DNA from: a bacterium
GTDB lineage: Bacteria; Bacteroidota; Bacteroidia; Cytophagales; Cyclobacteriaceae
Length of the DNA stretch: 64,000 nucleotides
Reading direction: 5' to 3'
Assembly (NCBI GenBank): GCA_024743255.1
Contig: JANSWY010000007.1
Coordinates: 60,155-124,154 of the forward strand
The position numbers and the translations under genes were made by a program. This document shows positions 17,958 to 27,957 of this stretch, piece after piece; positions within the stretch are counted from its first letter, which is position 1; each line of letters opens with the position of its first letter. The notes under the pieces are model-generated. The model was not told the DNA's origin. It made no database searches and saw only the letters and a list, made by a program, of their open reading frames with translations.

Positions 17958-18464
17958 ATGTCAGTTGTAATTCTAGTCGATGAACAGGATAATGATTTGG
18001 GCCTTTATGATAAGATGGCTGCACACAAGGAAGGTCTGCTGCATCGAGCTTTTTCAATCTTCATATTCAATAGTAAGAATCAATTGCTGTTACAAAAGAG
18101 AGCAGATCATAAATATCATTCTCCGGGATTGTGGACCAATTCGTGTTGTAGCCATGATGTGAGAGAATACTCTTTGTTGGAATTTGCTGGTAAAAGATTA
18201 GAGGAAGAGGTTGGAATAAATACTGACCTTGAAGAAATTGGAACCGTCACTTATGATTTGGATTGTGGGAATGAGATGAGAGAGAATGAATTCAATCATT
18301 TGTTACTAGGATATTCTGATGACAATCCAATTCCTAATTCAGAAGAGGTGAGTCAGATTAGATATGAAGATATAGCTACCATAAAGGCAGAAATAGAGAA
18401 AGATCCCGATCAATTCACTTCCTGGTTTAAGTATTTATTGCCAAGAGTTGAGGCACTAATTTGA
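17958..18464 (+). CDS. idi: Isopentenyl-diphosphate delta-isomerase, type 1
   Basis: A 168-residue Nudix-fold enzyme interconverting IPP and DMAPP for isoprenoid synthesis. Key features are the active-site cysteine in LWTNSCCSHD (Cys64 aligns with the catalytic Cys), the catalytic glutamate region ENEFNHLLLG, and metal-binding His23, His29 and His66-type residues. Length is normal for bacterial type 1 enzymes. It follows the M23 gene by 27 bp and may be read through from the LytSR operon. Its last 9 bp overlap the convergent SDR gene. Confidence 0.93.
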   Translation: MSVVILVDEQDNDLGLYDKMAAHKEGLLHRAFSIFIFNSKNQLLLQKRADHKYHSPGLWTNSCCSHDVREYSLLEFAGKRLEEEVGINTDLEEIGTVTYDLDCGNEMRENEFNHLLLGYSDDNPIPNSEEVSQIRYEDIATIKAEIEKDPDQFTSWFKYLLPRVEALI

Positions 18465-19265
18465 TCTGTTTTTGTGATAGGCATTATTTAATACAATATG
18501 CACTAACCATGGTGCTAGCCTGCTCATCAATGAATTCAATTTCCCTAAGAATGTAAGTGTCATCCTAGCTTTTCTTCTTTCAATCATTCTGATTGCACTT
18601 TTAGCCACGTTTTGCGGACTGTCCTTTTTTCCTACACCTCTGTCGGGCATAGGAATCACTTTGCCTTCCTGATTGTAAATAGTTTTTTGTTCATCATTTT
18701 CTGTGAAGCCTACATTGAGTAGACCTATGTGAACATTAGTTTTTGAAAGTTCTTTTCTTAATGATTGAGCAATTGATGTTATCGCCATTTTACTGCAGCT
18801 GTATGCACTATGACCACCCAATCCATGAAAACCAGCGGCACTTCCAACAAACAATATTGATCCATTTGTTTGGATAATTGATGGCATAGCTGCCTTGGTC
18901 ATATACACTGCTCCTAAAAGGTTCACATCTAATAGCTTCTTGAAAGTATCGTTACTTAATTCGAGCAGAGGGGACTCGTCAGCAAAAACACCTGCATTGT
19001 TAATTAGAATGTCAATTATTCCATATTCTGTTAGAACAGAGTCCACTATTGAATTACAATCTTCAGGGATTGAGATATCGCCTTGCACAGTAAAAATTTT
19101 AGACAATCCTTGATGTTCTAATTCTTGTTGAGCATTCTTCAATTGATCGATATTTCGGGCGTTAATTACAACGGTTGCTCCCAACTTTCCAATCTCACTT
19201 GCCATCGCTTTACCAATACCTTTACTGGAACCTGTGATAATAACGACTTTATTCTCCCAATTCAT
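18456..19265 (-). CDS. Short-chain dehydrogenase/reductase (classical SDR)
   Basis: A classical SDR with the Rossmann motif TGSSKGIG (residues 11-18), the NNAG motif (LINNAG), and an active-site Ser plus Y-x3-K (SAAGFHG ... YSCSK). I chose ATG 19265, giving 269 residues. It lies 1 bp after the stop of the upstream epimerase gene and places the TG-x3-G-x-G motif at the usual distance. A longer in-frame ATG at 19298 would overlap that gene. Substrate unknown; a lipid or ketoacyl substrate is plausible. It forms a two-gene unit with the extended SDR. Confidence 0.85.
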   Translation of the reverse strand: MNWENKVVIITGSSKGIGKAMASEIGKLGATVVINARNIDQLKNAQQELEHQGLSKIFTVQGDISIPEDCNSIVDSVLTEYGIIDILINNAGVFADESPLLELSNDTFKKLLDVNLLGAVYMTKAAMPSIIQTNGSILFVGSAAGFHGLGGHSAYSCSKMAITSIAQSLRKELSKTNVHIGLLNVGFTENDEQKTIYNQEGKVIPMPDRGVGKKDSPQNVAKSAIRMIERRKARMTLTFLGKLNSLMSRLAPWLVHIVLNNAYHKNRSN

Positions 19266-19266
19266 A

Positions 19267-20214
19267 TTAGCAGTAGTTATTTGATTTGAACCAATCATAA
19301 CATTCCTTGATGGCGATTTTGATATCTGTCTGCGGCATCTTTAATTCCTTGACAGTTTCAGTGCTGTCAGCATACTGCAGGATAAGTGATATTCTGGCCA
19401 TTGGATAGGTGAGGAGAGGAGGCTTATTTGTAATGTCTGCTATAAGAGAACTTAATTTTCCTATAGTTAGGATCAGCCAATATGGTACTTTAATCTTTGG
19501 AGGTTTTTGATGAACTATCCCAGCAACAGTTTCAAAGAAAGGTTTGTATTCCATATTCTGACCTCCTGCGACATATGCTTTTCCTGATTCACCCATAGTG
19601 AGTGCGTTAATGGCTGCTTGAGCTACATCTTTGACATAAACGAAATTTTTGCCACCGCCTGAATAGAACTTCAATTTGCCTAAAGCTAATGTAAGAATCA
19701 TCTTGCCGGAGCTGGGTTTAGAATCATAAGGGCCAATCATGAATGTAGGTAGCACACAGATCGTTTCAATCTTACCTGAGATGCCAGCTTCCTGTACTAT
19801 TTTCTGTGCTTCAAATTTGGAATCGATATAATCCAGACCATAATGAGCTCCGTGATTTTCCATTATGGCACTTGCGGTGCTGATGTAGATGAATCGCTTG
19901 ATATTGGCATCAATGGCTAGTTGAAGTATGTTTTTTGTGCCTTCAATATTTACTCTTCTGGTAAACTCAGACCTGCTGGGCCATACGTCTGTAATTGCTG
20001 CAGCGTGAATGATTGCATCAAAGGAATCCAATGTTCCTTTTAAGAACTCAGGCTTGAGAATATCTCCTTTGATAACCTCAATATCAAGTCCATCCAGCGA
20101 CTTACTTTTTGAGGACGGGTGAATGAATACGGTAACCTCATGACCTTGGTCCAGTAACATTCTGACAAGGTTGCTGCCCAATAAGCCGTCTGCACCGGTT
20201 AGAAAGATTTTCAT
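19267..20214 (-). CDS. NAD-dependent epimerase/dehydratase (extended SDR)
   Basis: A 315-residue extended SDR, close in form to dihydroflavonol-4-reductase or 3-beta-HSD-like enzymes. The NAD(P)-binding G7-x2-G10-x2-G13 motif is in FLTGADGLLGSNLV. The catalytic Y129-x3-K133 is in YIDSK, with a serine in STAS at about 112-115. A hydrophobic stretch near residues 245-265 (KVPYWLILTIGKLSSLIAD) resembles those of membrane-associated sterol-dehydrogenase-like members. It is the first gene of a tight pair with the classical SDR. The specific reaction cannot be assigned. Confidence 0.88.
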   Translation of the reverse strand: MKIFLTGADGLLGSNLVRMLLDQGHEVTVFIHPSSKSKSLDGLDIEVIKGDILKPEFLKGTLDSFDAIIHAAAITDVWPSRSEFTRRVNIEGTKNILQLAIDANIKRFIYISTASAIMENHGAHYGLDYIDSKFEAQKIVQEAGISGKIETICVLPTFMIGPYDSKPSSGKMILTLALGKLKFYSGGGKNFVYVKDVAQAAINALTMGESGKAYVAGGQNMEYKPFFETVAGIVHQKPPKIKVPYWLILTIGKLSSLIADITNKPPLLTYPMARISLILQYADSTETVKELKMPQTDIKIAIKECYDWFKSNNYC

Positions 20215-20272
20215 AACCGGAAGATGATAAATTCGGAAGGCTTTTTTCCTATTTAATGGAATTTAATTTTTA

Positions 20273-21748
20273 CTAAAGGCCTCTTGCACTAATAACTATT
20301 TCTTCGAATTCAGAAGTTCTTCCATAAGGATCTTGTAATGTGACCTCATCTAACCAATCAAGCACTTTGTCATATGTTGCATCTCCTTTATATGGAGAGT
20401 CAGTAAGTACCATTGAAAATCCTGCTATGCTGGCCGTGAATTGCATGAAATCTGATGAGTTGGAAAAAGAATAACCTTCATCATAGATTTCTAATTCCAT
20501 TGGATTACTCTTATCAGAGTCTGGTTCTTTGTATCTGAAATCAATTGTAAAGGTCGGTTCCATTCTGAAGTTTACTTCCGTTTCCTTGGGTATGATTTCA
20601 TAGAGTGCAGTTACGTTTTGGTTTGATCCGATTTCTCCTGCGTCTTTATTGTCGTCTTCAAAATCTTCTTCCTGTAATAACCTGTTTTCATATCCAATTA
20701 AGCGGTATGCCTCTACGAAAGTTGGATTAAACTCGACTTGCACTTTAACGTCTTTTGCAACTGTATAGAACTTAGAGAATTCATGAATGAATACTTTGTC
20801 CATCTCTTCAGATTTGTCGAGGTATTCGTAGTTTCCATTCCCATTATTTGCCAATTGCTCCATCATCCCGTCATTGAGATTTCCTCTTCCTACACCCAGA
20901 ACAGTTAAAAAGATTCCCTCATCACGTTTCGTTTCAATCAATGAAACTAATTCCTCTGTACTTGACACTCCAACATTGAAGTCACCATCTGTTCCAAGAA
21001 TTACTCTGTTGTTGCCATTTGAGATGAAGTTTTGTGCTGCTATTTCGTAAGCAGTAAGAATTCCTTCAGCTCCAGCGGTACTTCCCCCAGATGTCAATTC
21101 ATTAATAGCCGCCTTAATTCTTGATGGGTCTGTTGTGGATTGCAAAGCGAGTCTTGAGGAACCCGCATATGTAACAATTGCAACTCGGTCTTCAGGTTTT
21201 TTCTGATCAACAAATCTATTAAAGCCTTCTTGCAAGAAACCTAATTTGTTTGGTTTGTCCATTGAACCGGATACATCAATTAATAGGACAAAATTGGATG
21301 GGGGTAATTCATTTTTTTCGATAGGTTTTCCTTTTATCCCGATTCTAATCAATTTGTGTTCTGGCTTCCATGGGCAGCTCGAAACTTCTCCGTTTAGTGC
21401 AATTGGGTGACTTTCGTCTTCATAAGGATAATCCAGCTGAAAGTAGTTGATTAGCTCTTCGGTTCTGATCGCAGCTTTTGGAGGCATCTGATTTTCATCC
21501 ATTATGAATCTTCTCATATTGGCATAAGAGGCTCCATCTGCATCTATTGAAAAGGTAGAAATAGGTGTTAGGGATACATCTACAAATGGATTTTCTTCAT
21601 AAACGATATAATTCTCTCCTCGTGCGGCTTGTTGATCATCTATATAAAAGTCGCTATTTGCAGAATAAGAAGAATCTTCTTCATAGCCACATCCAGAAAG
21701 TATGAAAACAATAGAAATAATAATGGTCGGGAGTACAGAGAGTTTCAT
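20273..21748 (-). CDS. VWA-domain lipoprotein, YfbK-like
   Basis: A 491-residue lipoprotein with lipobox ILSGC (Cys20). The N-terminal VWF_N-like region (about residues 58-145) includes FSIDADGASYANMRRFI and RTEELINYF. It is followed by a von Willebrand A domain with the MIDAS motif D-V-S-G-S-M (about residue 159) and T-D-G-D. A C-terminal DUF3520-like region comes next. This is the YfbK arrangement found widely in Bacteroidota and Proteobacteria; the function is unknown but presumably involves metal-dependent protein binding at the outer membrane. It is monocistronic, between the SDR pair and smc. Confidence 0.88.
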   Translation of the reverse strand: MKLSVLPTIIISIVFILSGCGYEEDSSYSANSDFYIDDQQAARGENYIVYEENPFVDVSLTPISTFSIDADGASYANMRRFIMDENQMPPKAAIRTEELINYFQLDYPYEDESHPIALNGEVSSCPWKPEHKLIRIGIKGKPIEKNELPPSNFVLLIDVSGSMDKPNKLGFLQEGFNRFVDQKKPEDRVAIVTYAGSSRLALQSTTDPSRIKAAINELTSGGSTAGAEGILTAYEIAAQNFISNGNNRVILGTDGDFNVGVSSTEELVSLIETKRDEGIFLTVLGVGRGNLNDGMMEQLANNGNGNYEYLDKSEEMDKVFIHEFSKFYTVAKDVKVQVEFNPTFVEAYRLIGYENRLLQEEDFEDDNKDAGEIGSNQNVTALYEIIPKETEVNFRMEPTFTIDFRYKEPDSDKSNPMELEIYDEGYSFSNSSDFMQFTASIAGFSMVLTDSPYKGDATYDKVLDWLDEVTLQDPYGRTSEFEEIVISARGL

Positions 21749-21805
21749 GGTTCTTAGGTTTTGTTGCTAAGAATGACACCATGAATTGTAAATTGGTTGG
21801 GATAC

Positions 21806-24800
21806 CTAGGCGAGTTCTCTTAAATCTACAGGAACTACTCTTGAAACACCTTGCTCAATCATGGTGATGCCGTAGATGATGTCTGTACTTGCCATTGTTC
21901 TCTTGTTGTGAGTTACAATGATGAATTGAGAGTCTTTACTGAACGTTCTGATAATGTTATTGAACTTGTCAATATTTGCATCATCAAGTGGTGCATCAAC
22001 CTCATCAAAAATACAGAATGGAGCTGGTTTGATTAGATAAATAGCAAATAGGAGAGATGTTGCTGTAAGCGTTTTTTCTCCTCCGGAAAGCTGGTTAATT
22101 GTTAATGGTCTCTTTCCTTTTGGTTTTGCAATAATATCAATGCTTGAATCAAGTGGTCTATCAGGATCTGATAGTTTTAGATCACAATCATCTTCTTCCG
22201 TGAAAAGTGATCGGAATACTTTGATAAAGTTGGATTTGATATTTTCAAACGCCTCCTGGAAGGTTTCCTTTGCTACTGTGTCGATCTCAGTAATTGTGGC
22301 CATCAGACTTTCTTTGGCTTTTATCAAATCTTCTTTCTGAGTGATAATGAAATCATGTCTTTCCTTGATTTCCTGATAAGCTTCCATTGCCATCGGGTTG
22401 ATTGGCCCCATGTTTTCAATCCTGTTTTTCAGCTTCTCAACTTTCTCCTGAAGTTCTTGTTCTGAGAGCTCGTCGGCTTCTGTTTTTTCAGATTCCTCCG
22501 CAAGAAGTCTATCTAGATTGACATCAAATTCAACCGCTAATCTTTCCTTCACTGAGTTCAATTGAAGTTTTGTTTCATTCAATTGATTGTTCAGCTCAAT
22601 TAAGAAAAGATCTGATTGCTCTTTGCTTCTCTGAAGCTCTCTTGTTTCCTTTTCAGTCTCGTCTATTTTGCCTCTGGCACTGTAGTATTCTCTTTCAGCC
22701 TCGTTAACACCTTTTTCAATAGTCTCCTTCTCCTCATACATCTCAACTAATTGATCGTCATTCGTTTCAGCTGTCTGAATTAGGGTTTTAACTTCTTCAT
22801 CAGTCTGACGGAGAGCATCGGAGTTCTTCTCGATTCTTTCTTTACTACTCTCAAAGGTGGTTTGCTTAAAAGAGATTTCCTGACCTATGCTTGCTACTTT
22901 ATTCTGCTGCTGGTGAAAAAGGATATTTTCCTGATTGTAAGCAGCAGATTTGCCAGAAAGCAATTCATTTGAAGCATCCAATTCCTCTTTGATTGTCTCA
23001 TACTCCATTTCATGCTGTTCGAGAGCGGATTTGGACGTTTCTTGTTTAGGGACAATTTCGGAGAGTTCTTCCGCCAGGATTTGAAGCTTTTCTTCAATGT
23101 CTTCACGCTTGGTTACATTACTATTGAGCAAGTCTGCAAACTGCTCTTGCTTAGTTCTGATGGTAATGTACTCCTGGTTTATTTTATTCACCTCGTCCTT
23201 GATAGATTCCAGCTTGGCTTTTAAAGTGCTGGTTTTTAACGATTCAAGTTGTTTGGTGTTTTCGTCTAAGTCGTTTTGGGTCGTTTCCAGCTTTTGATTC
23301 AGCTTTTTAATATCTGTAGCTAGTTTTTCAAGGTTCTTGGCTCTACCAATTCTTTTACCTTCAAATAGCCCAACTGATCCTCCAGAAATGCTAAAATCTC
23401 GCTTAGTGATCTTACCATTTTTAGATATTGCTATTACGTCATCCGGAGCTTCATCAACCTGGCTGTTTTCAATGATGTAGACATTATCCAGTACATATGA
23501 AATCAGCTTTTTGTACTTTTCATCGTATTCAACAATTTCAGTAGCAGGAGTAGCATTTTGAATAAGCTTTGGATCTGAGCTTCTGAACTTATTGAATTGA
23601 TCAAGAATGAAGAAGTGAGCTTTACCCTTTGCTGCTTCACTAAGGAGGTTTATCGCCTGGTAAGCCTGTGATTCTGTGTCTACAATATAGTAGTTCATCA
23701 GTGGCTCCAGGTAATTTTCGATTGTGACTCTATACTCTTCATCACAAGTCAGAATATCTGAAAGGAGAGGAGCATCCTTAGCCCAAGAAGACTGCTTCTT
23801 TAAGAATTTGATTGCTTCAGGAAAACCTTCTAAATTATCTACAAGAGACTTTGTAAGGTTGTATTCGTTTTGTTTCGCATCCAGTTTTCTGTTGATCTGA
23901 ACCAATTGGTCCTTAATCAATTCCACAGTTTTTTCTCCTGATTCAATTCTTGCCTGGAGTTGCTCTTCTTTTATTTTTACTTCGTTGTACTCTTCTTCTT
24001 TTGACTCCTTCAGAGATGAAATATCTTTTAGTTTCTTTTCAAATTCATCAAGGTTGGTAGATTGTTCGGAGCTGTCCTCAGCAGCTTTTTCCAGCTCTTG
24101 CTTTAAGGTGCTTTGTTGTATTTGTTTTATCTCTAATGATTTACTTAGCTGGAATACTTCTTCCCGCTTCGTAGTAACCATTGTAGAGAGCTCCTGAGCC
24201 TTGCTCTGAATTTCTAAAGTCTGAGCTTTTTGACCTTCATAATCTTCCTGAAGTGTATTGAGTTTAGCCGTGACTTCAGCAAGTATCTTGTCTGCAGTCT
24301 CCTTTTCGTTATTTAAGCTTTGAATACTAAAACTAGCTCTTTCGTTACTCTTCTTGTCTTGCTCGATCTGTTCTCTAAGGTTGTCTGCTCTGTCGTTAAG
24401 GAACCTTAGACGTTCATTTTTAATTTTCTTTTCACTCTCATAAGCCCTGATTTTACCAACATGGTCATTTAGAGTTTTTTGTCTCGAGCTAAGGAGTTTT
24501 TCTTTTGTGACAAGGTCCGCTTTAGCCTGTTCGATAGCAGCTTCTTTTTCAGTTTGCTGCTTGTTGAGGCTGAGCTTTTTGTCGTTTTCCTGTTCGAGTT
24601 GTTTGTTGAGAGTTTGATATGTATTCTGCTGATTCGCAACAGACTTACGTGCTAAAGAGATGCTAAATGTTTTGTAGTCCTCTTTTATTTTATAATACTT
24701 TTCAGCTTGTTTTGCTTGTCTTTCTAATTGTTTGAGGTTCTTTTCAATTTCGAATAGAAGGTCCTCAACTCTGTCAAGATCGGCATCTGTATCGTTTAGC

Positions 24801-25339
24801 TTGCGAAGAGTTTCTTTCTTTCTGATTTTAAATTTCGAAATACCCGCCGCTTCTTCAAACAGAGCTCTTCTTGAGTTGTCCTTATCATTAAGGATATCAT
24901 CTACCATTTTAAGTTCGATGATGGCGTAGCTGTTTGATGCAATACCAGTATCAAGGAATAAATTGGTGATGTCTTTTAATCTACATACAACTCCATTCAA
25001 CATGTACTCTGATTCTCCTGATCTGTAGTAACGTCTGGTGATTGTTACCTGAGAATATTCAGTAGGGATCAGGTTTTTGGTGTTGTTGAATGTGAGGCTA
25101 ACCTCAGCAAGTTGAGTAGGTTTTCTGTTTTTGGTCCCGTTAAAAATTACGTTCTCCATTTTGTCTGATCTCAGGGCTTTGGTTTTTTGTTCACCAAGTA
25201 CCCATCTGATCGAGTCAACAACATTCGATTTCCCACAGCCGTTTGGTCCCACGATACCAGTGATGCCTTCATCAAAATTGATGGTCACTTTATCCGCGAA
25301 ACTTTTGAATCCCTTTATCTCAAGCTTTGTTAACTGCAT
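21806..25339 (-). CDS. smc: Chromosome segregation protein SMC
   Basis: A 1177-residue SMC ATPase of normal length. The N-terminal Walker A is GPNGCGKSNVVDSIRWVLG (about 32-50). Two long coiled coils flank a hinge at roughly 500-660. The C-terminal signature LSGGEKTLTATSLLFA and Walker B FCIFDEVDAPLDD complete the ATPase head. SMC dimers with ScpAB compact and segregate the chromosome. scpA and scpB are not adjacent. The minus strand upstream has a TAATTTTG-like -7 element at 25374-25381 in the divergent gap. The call is very strong. Confidence 0.97.
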   Translation of the reverse strand: MQLTKLEIKGFKSFADKVTINFDEGITGIVGPNGCGKSNVVDSIRWVLGEQKTKALRSDKMENVIFNGTKNRKPTQLAEVSLTFNNTKNLIPTEYSQVTITRRYYRSGESEYMLNGVVCRLKDITNLFLDTGIASNSYAIIELKMVDDILNDKDNSRRALFEEAAGISKFKIRKKETLRKLNDTDADLDRVEDLLFEIEKNLKQLERQAKQAEKYYKIKEDYKTFSISLARKSVANQQNTYQTLNKQLEQENDKKLSLNKQQTEKEAAIEQAKADLVTKEKLLSSRQKTLNDHVGKIRAYESEKKIKNERLRFLNDRADNLREQIEQDKKSNERASFSIQSLNNEKETADKILAEVTAKLNTLQEDYEGQKAQTLEIQSKAQELSTMVTTKREEVFQLSKSLEIKQIQQSTLKQELEKAAEDSSEQSTNLDEFEKKLKDISSLKESKEEEYNEVKIKEEQLQARIESGEKTVELIKDQLVQINRKLDAKQNEYNLTKSLVDNLEGFPEAIKFLKKQSSWAKDAPLLSDILTCDEEYRVTIENYLEPLMNYYIVDTESQAYQAINLLSEAAKGKAHFFILDQFNKFRSSDPKLIQNATPATEIVEYDEKYKKLISYVLDNVYIIENSQVDEAPDDVIAISKNGKITKRDFSISGGSVGLFEGKRIGRAKNLEKLATDIKKLNQKLETTQNDLDENTKQLESLKTSTLKAKLESIKDEVNKINQEYITIRTKQEQFADLLNSNVTKREDIEEKLQILAEELSEIVPKQETSKSALEQHEMEYETIKEELDASNELLSGKSAAYNQENILFHQQQNKVASIGQEISFKQTTFESSKERIEKNSDALRQTDEEVKTLIQTAETNDDQLVEMYEEKETIEKGVNEAEREYYSARGKIDETEKETRELQRSKEQSDLFLIELNNQLNETKLQLNSVKERLAVEFDVNLDRLLAEESEKTEADELSEQELQEKVEKLKNRIENMGPINPMAMEAYQEIKERHDFIITQKEDLIKAKESLMATITEIDTVAKETFQEAFENIKSNFIKVFRSLFTEEDDCDLKLSDPDRPLDSSIDIIAKPKGKRPLTINQLSGGEKTLTATSLLFAIYLIKPAPFCIFDEVDAPLDDANIDKFNNIIRTFSKDSQFIIVTHNKRTMASTDIIYGITMIEQGVSRVVPVDLRELA

Positions 25340-25406
25340 GCAAAATTTGGAGTATAAATTTTATGAGAGCAGACAAAATTAAGATTATTTCTTAAATTTG
25401 GTAGCC

Positions 25407-25958
25407 ATGGAAGACTTTCAATTTATTATATATTTAATCATCGGTGCTATCTATATCATTTCCAGGGCTCTAAAGGGCAAGAATAAAAACAATCAACCAC
25501 AGCAGCGTCCGCCAAGAAGACCGCAACCAACCCAAAATAAACAACAATCACAGTCGCAACCTCCAAAATCATTTGAAGATATTTTAGCGGAGTTTGGAAA
25601 AAGAATGGAAGAACAGATCCAGCCTGAAGTGATTGAAGTACAAGAGGAAAAGCCAATAGTTCAGCAAGCTCCAAAACCAAAAGTGCAGCCGGCTTTTGAA
25701 GAGGGTAGAACAAGAAGATTTGCCGATGAAGAAAGTAGAAGGATTTACGAAGAGTCAATTGTGAGGTCTGAGGGAGCTGATTTAAAGTTTGAGGCCAACC
25801 AGAAATATAAGACAGATTCTTTGAAAATGGGGTTCTCTGCATACGATAAGGAGAAGGAAGAAAATGAGTTTGCAAAAGAAATTAGGGAGTCTCTATCTGA
25901 TAGCGATAGCGCCAAAAAGGCGGTTATTCTTTCTGAAATACTCAATAGAAGATATTAA
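25407..25958 (+). CDS. Membrane-anchored hypothetical protein with Pro/Gln-rich linker
   Basis: A 183-residue protein. An N-terminal TM helix (about residues 4-20, FQFIIYLIIGAIYIISRAL) is followed by a Lys/Asn/Gln/Pro-rich linker (PQQRPPRRPQPTQNKQQ) and a charged, helical C-terminal half. The ATG at 25407 is preferred to the in-frame TTG at 25398. No catalytic motif is seen. It is divergent from smc with a 67-bp gap. The composition suggests a single-pass anchor with a cytoplasmic adaptor tail. I do not recognise a named family beyond generic Bacteroidota hypotheticals. Confidence 0.65.
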   Translation: MEDFQFIIYLIIGAIYIISRALKGKNKNNQPQQRPPRRPQPTQNKQQSQSQPPKSFEDILAEFGKRMEEQIQPEVIEVQEEKPIVQQAPKPKVQPAFEEGRTRRFADEESRRIYEESIVRSEGADLKFEANQKYKTDSLKMGFSAYDKEKEENEFAKEIRESLSDSDSAKKAVILSEILNRRY

Positions 25959-26060
25959 TAGCAAAACATCAACTTCCATAATATCTTAATTTCGGGTAAG
26001 CGACGCAATTCTAAAATTCTCGACTATCTTTAAGTGCACTTTAAACTTATTTAGTCAGAA

Positions 26061-27878
26061 ATGATTAGGACCTTACTCGCTAGCAGCATATTAATGCTGA
26101 CAACTCTTGTGTGCTTTGCTCAAAGTACTATCCAATATGAAATTTCATTTGAAAATGCTGTTCACCATGAAGCGGAGGTGGAGGTAGTCTTTTCTTCACT
26201 AGAGAATAAAGTCCTAGAAGTGAGAATGAGCCGTACTTCTCCAGGAAGATACGCAGTTCATGAGTTTGCAAAGAATGTCTACAATGTGAAAGCATTTGAT
26301 AAAAATGGAAACTCTCTGGGAATAACGAGACCCAATCCTCATCAATGGAATATTGGAAGCCATAATGGTTATGTGAAGATTACATATACATTGTATGCAA
26401 ATAGAGCTGATGGTACATACAGTGCGGTAGATGAAACTCATGCACACTTGAATATTCCAGCTACTTTCATGTTTGCCAGAGGGTATGAGCACAGACCAAT
26501 TGAAGTAAAGTTCAATGTAAGAGAAGATTTAAAGTGGAAGGTGGCAACTCAGTTGAAATCCTTAGGAAATAATAAGTTTTGGGCTCCAGACCTTCATTAC
26601 TTTATGGATAGCCCTACACAGATAGCTGACTATGATTTGCGGGAATTCAAAGTCAATTCTGGAGGTAAGGAATACAATATCCGGTTTGCGTATTTTCATG
26701 ATGGAGATAGTCAGGAATTGATTGATGGATATTTTGAGAGAATTAAGGCGATTGTTTTGCAAGAAAAAGCGGTTTACGGTGAGCTACCTGATTTTGATTT
26801 TGGGGAATATACTTTTCTGGCAAGCTATGCTAACAATGTTTCAGGAGATGGTATGGAGCACAGAAACTCTACAATTCTTACCGATCGTTATGGATTAAGA
26901 AATGGTGGGTTTGATGATAACATTGGGACTGTGTCTCATGAGTTTTTTCATGCCTGGAATGTAGAAAGAATTCGTCCTGCTTCATTGGAACCTTTTGATT
27001 ATGAAGAAGCTAATATGTCTGGGGAGCTGTGGTTTGCAGAGGGTTTTACAAGTTATTATACAAGATTGATACTTTGCAGAGCTGGGATTATTTCAGATCA
27101 AAACTATATCGAGAGGTTGTCGGGTGCTATGAATTATGTATGGAATTCTCCAGGGAGGAATTTTTTCAATCCAATTGAAATGAGTTATCAAGCTCCATTT
27201 GTAGATGCGGCTAAATCTATCGATCCTCAGAATAAGAACAATACATTCATCAGTTACTATAGTTATGGTAGTGTTTTAGGTCTTGCTCTTGACTTATCAT
27301 TGAGAATGGAGGGTAAGAATCTGGATGATTATATGGCATTGGTTTGGCAGACTTATGGTAAAGAAGAAATACCTTATAGTGTAAGAGATTTACAGACATT
27401 ACTTGCTGACTATGCCGGTAAGGAATTTGCTAACAACTTTTTTAATAATTATGTCTTTGATTCCAAGATGCCGGACTACAAAACTCTTTTTGATTTTGTA
27501 GGTGTCTCTTTTGATAGAGCTAACCCTGAGGGAGTTTCATTTGGAGCAAGATTAGGTGACGAGAATGGCAGAGTAGTGATAAGAAGTAATCCTTTGATTG
27601 GTTCTTCTGCTTATGAAGCTGGTTTGGAAAATGGGGATGCTATTATGGCTGTTAATGGTAAATCTATTGGTGGAAGCCGAGCTTTTTATGATCTTCTGAA
27701 TAGTGCGAAAGTAGGGGGTGTAATTGAAGTGGAGTATGTGAGGTTTGGTGTTCAAAAGAAGACGAAAGTTACTTTAAAAGCAGATCAGTCATATTCAATC
27801 AAGAGATATGAGGAGGCTGGATTAAAGGTAAGAAATTCTATTTTGGAAAATAGAACAAGCTGGCTCGAAGAAAAGTAG
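26061..27878 (+). CDS. M61-family glycyl aminopeptidase-like metallopeptidase with PDZ domain
   Basis: A 605-residue exported protein with a signal peptide ending near residue 20 (LVCFAQ). The N-terminal beta domain (30-200) is followed by an M61 catalytic domain. It has the G-M-E-H-R-N motif (264-269) and zinc-binding H293-E-x2-H297 (HEFFHAWN), with E327 (WFAEGFTSYY) as the third ligand. A C-terminal PDZ domain (about 510-590; ENGDAIMAVNGKSIGG) is present. Family members are periplasmic aminopeptidases with a preference for Gly/Ala. It is a single gene; TATCTTTA at 26025-26032 is a weak -7-like match. Confidence 0.92.
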   Translation: MIRTLLASSILMLTTLVCFAQSTIQYEISFENAVHHEAEVEVVFSSLENKVLEVRMSRTSPGRYAVHEFAKNVYNVKAFDKNGNSLGITRPNPHQWNIGSHNGYVKITYTLYANRADGTYSAVDETHAHLNIPATFMFARGYEHRPIEVKFNVREDLKWKVATQLKSLGNNKFWAPDLHYFMDSPTQIADYDLREFKVNSGGKEYNIRFAYFHDGDSQELIDGYFERIKAIVLQEKAVYGELPDFDFGEYTFLASYANNVSGDGMEHRNSTILTDRYGLRNGGFDDNIGTVSHEFFHAWNVERIRPASLEPFDYEEANMSGELWFAEGFTSYYTRLILCRAGIISDQNYIERLSGAMNYVWNSPGRNFFNPIEMSYQAPFVDAAKSIDPQNKNNTFISYYSYGSVLGLALDLSLRMEGKNLDDYMALVWQTYGKEEIPYSVRDLQTLLADYAGKEFANNFFNNYVFDSKMPDYKTLFDFVGVSFDRANPEGVSFGARLGDENGRVVIRSNPLIGSSAYEAGLENGDAIMAVNGKSIGGSRAFYDLLNSAKVGGVIEVEYVRFGVQKKTKVTLKADQSYSIKRYEEAGLKVRNSILENRTSWLEEK

Positions 27879-27957
27879 AACGGCAACTACTTACAGTGCG
27901 TTTTTTGAGCAGTTTGTGATTTGTTTTAATATTTAAAAGTTGGAAAAAAGGGGTGTT

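Noticed and set aside
25456..25875. A 139-residue minus-strand frame over the membrane-anchored hypothetical gene
   Set aside because: The plus-strand frame has a TM anchor, ordinary composition and a clear start; the minus frame is a shadow.
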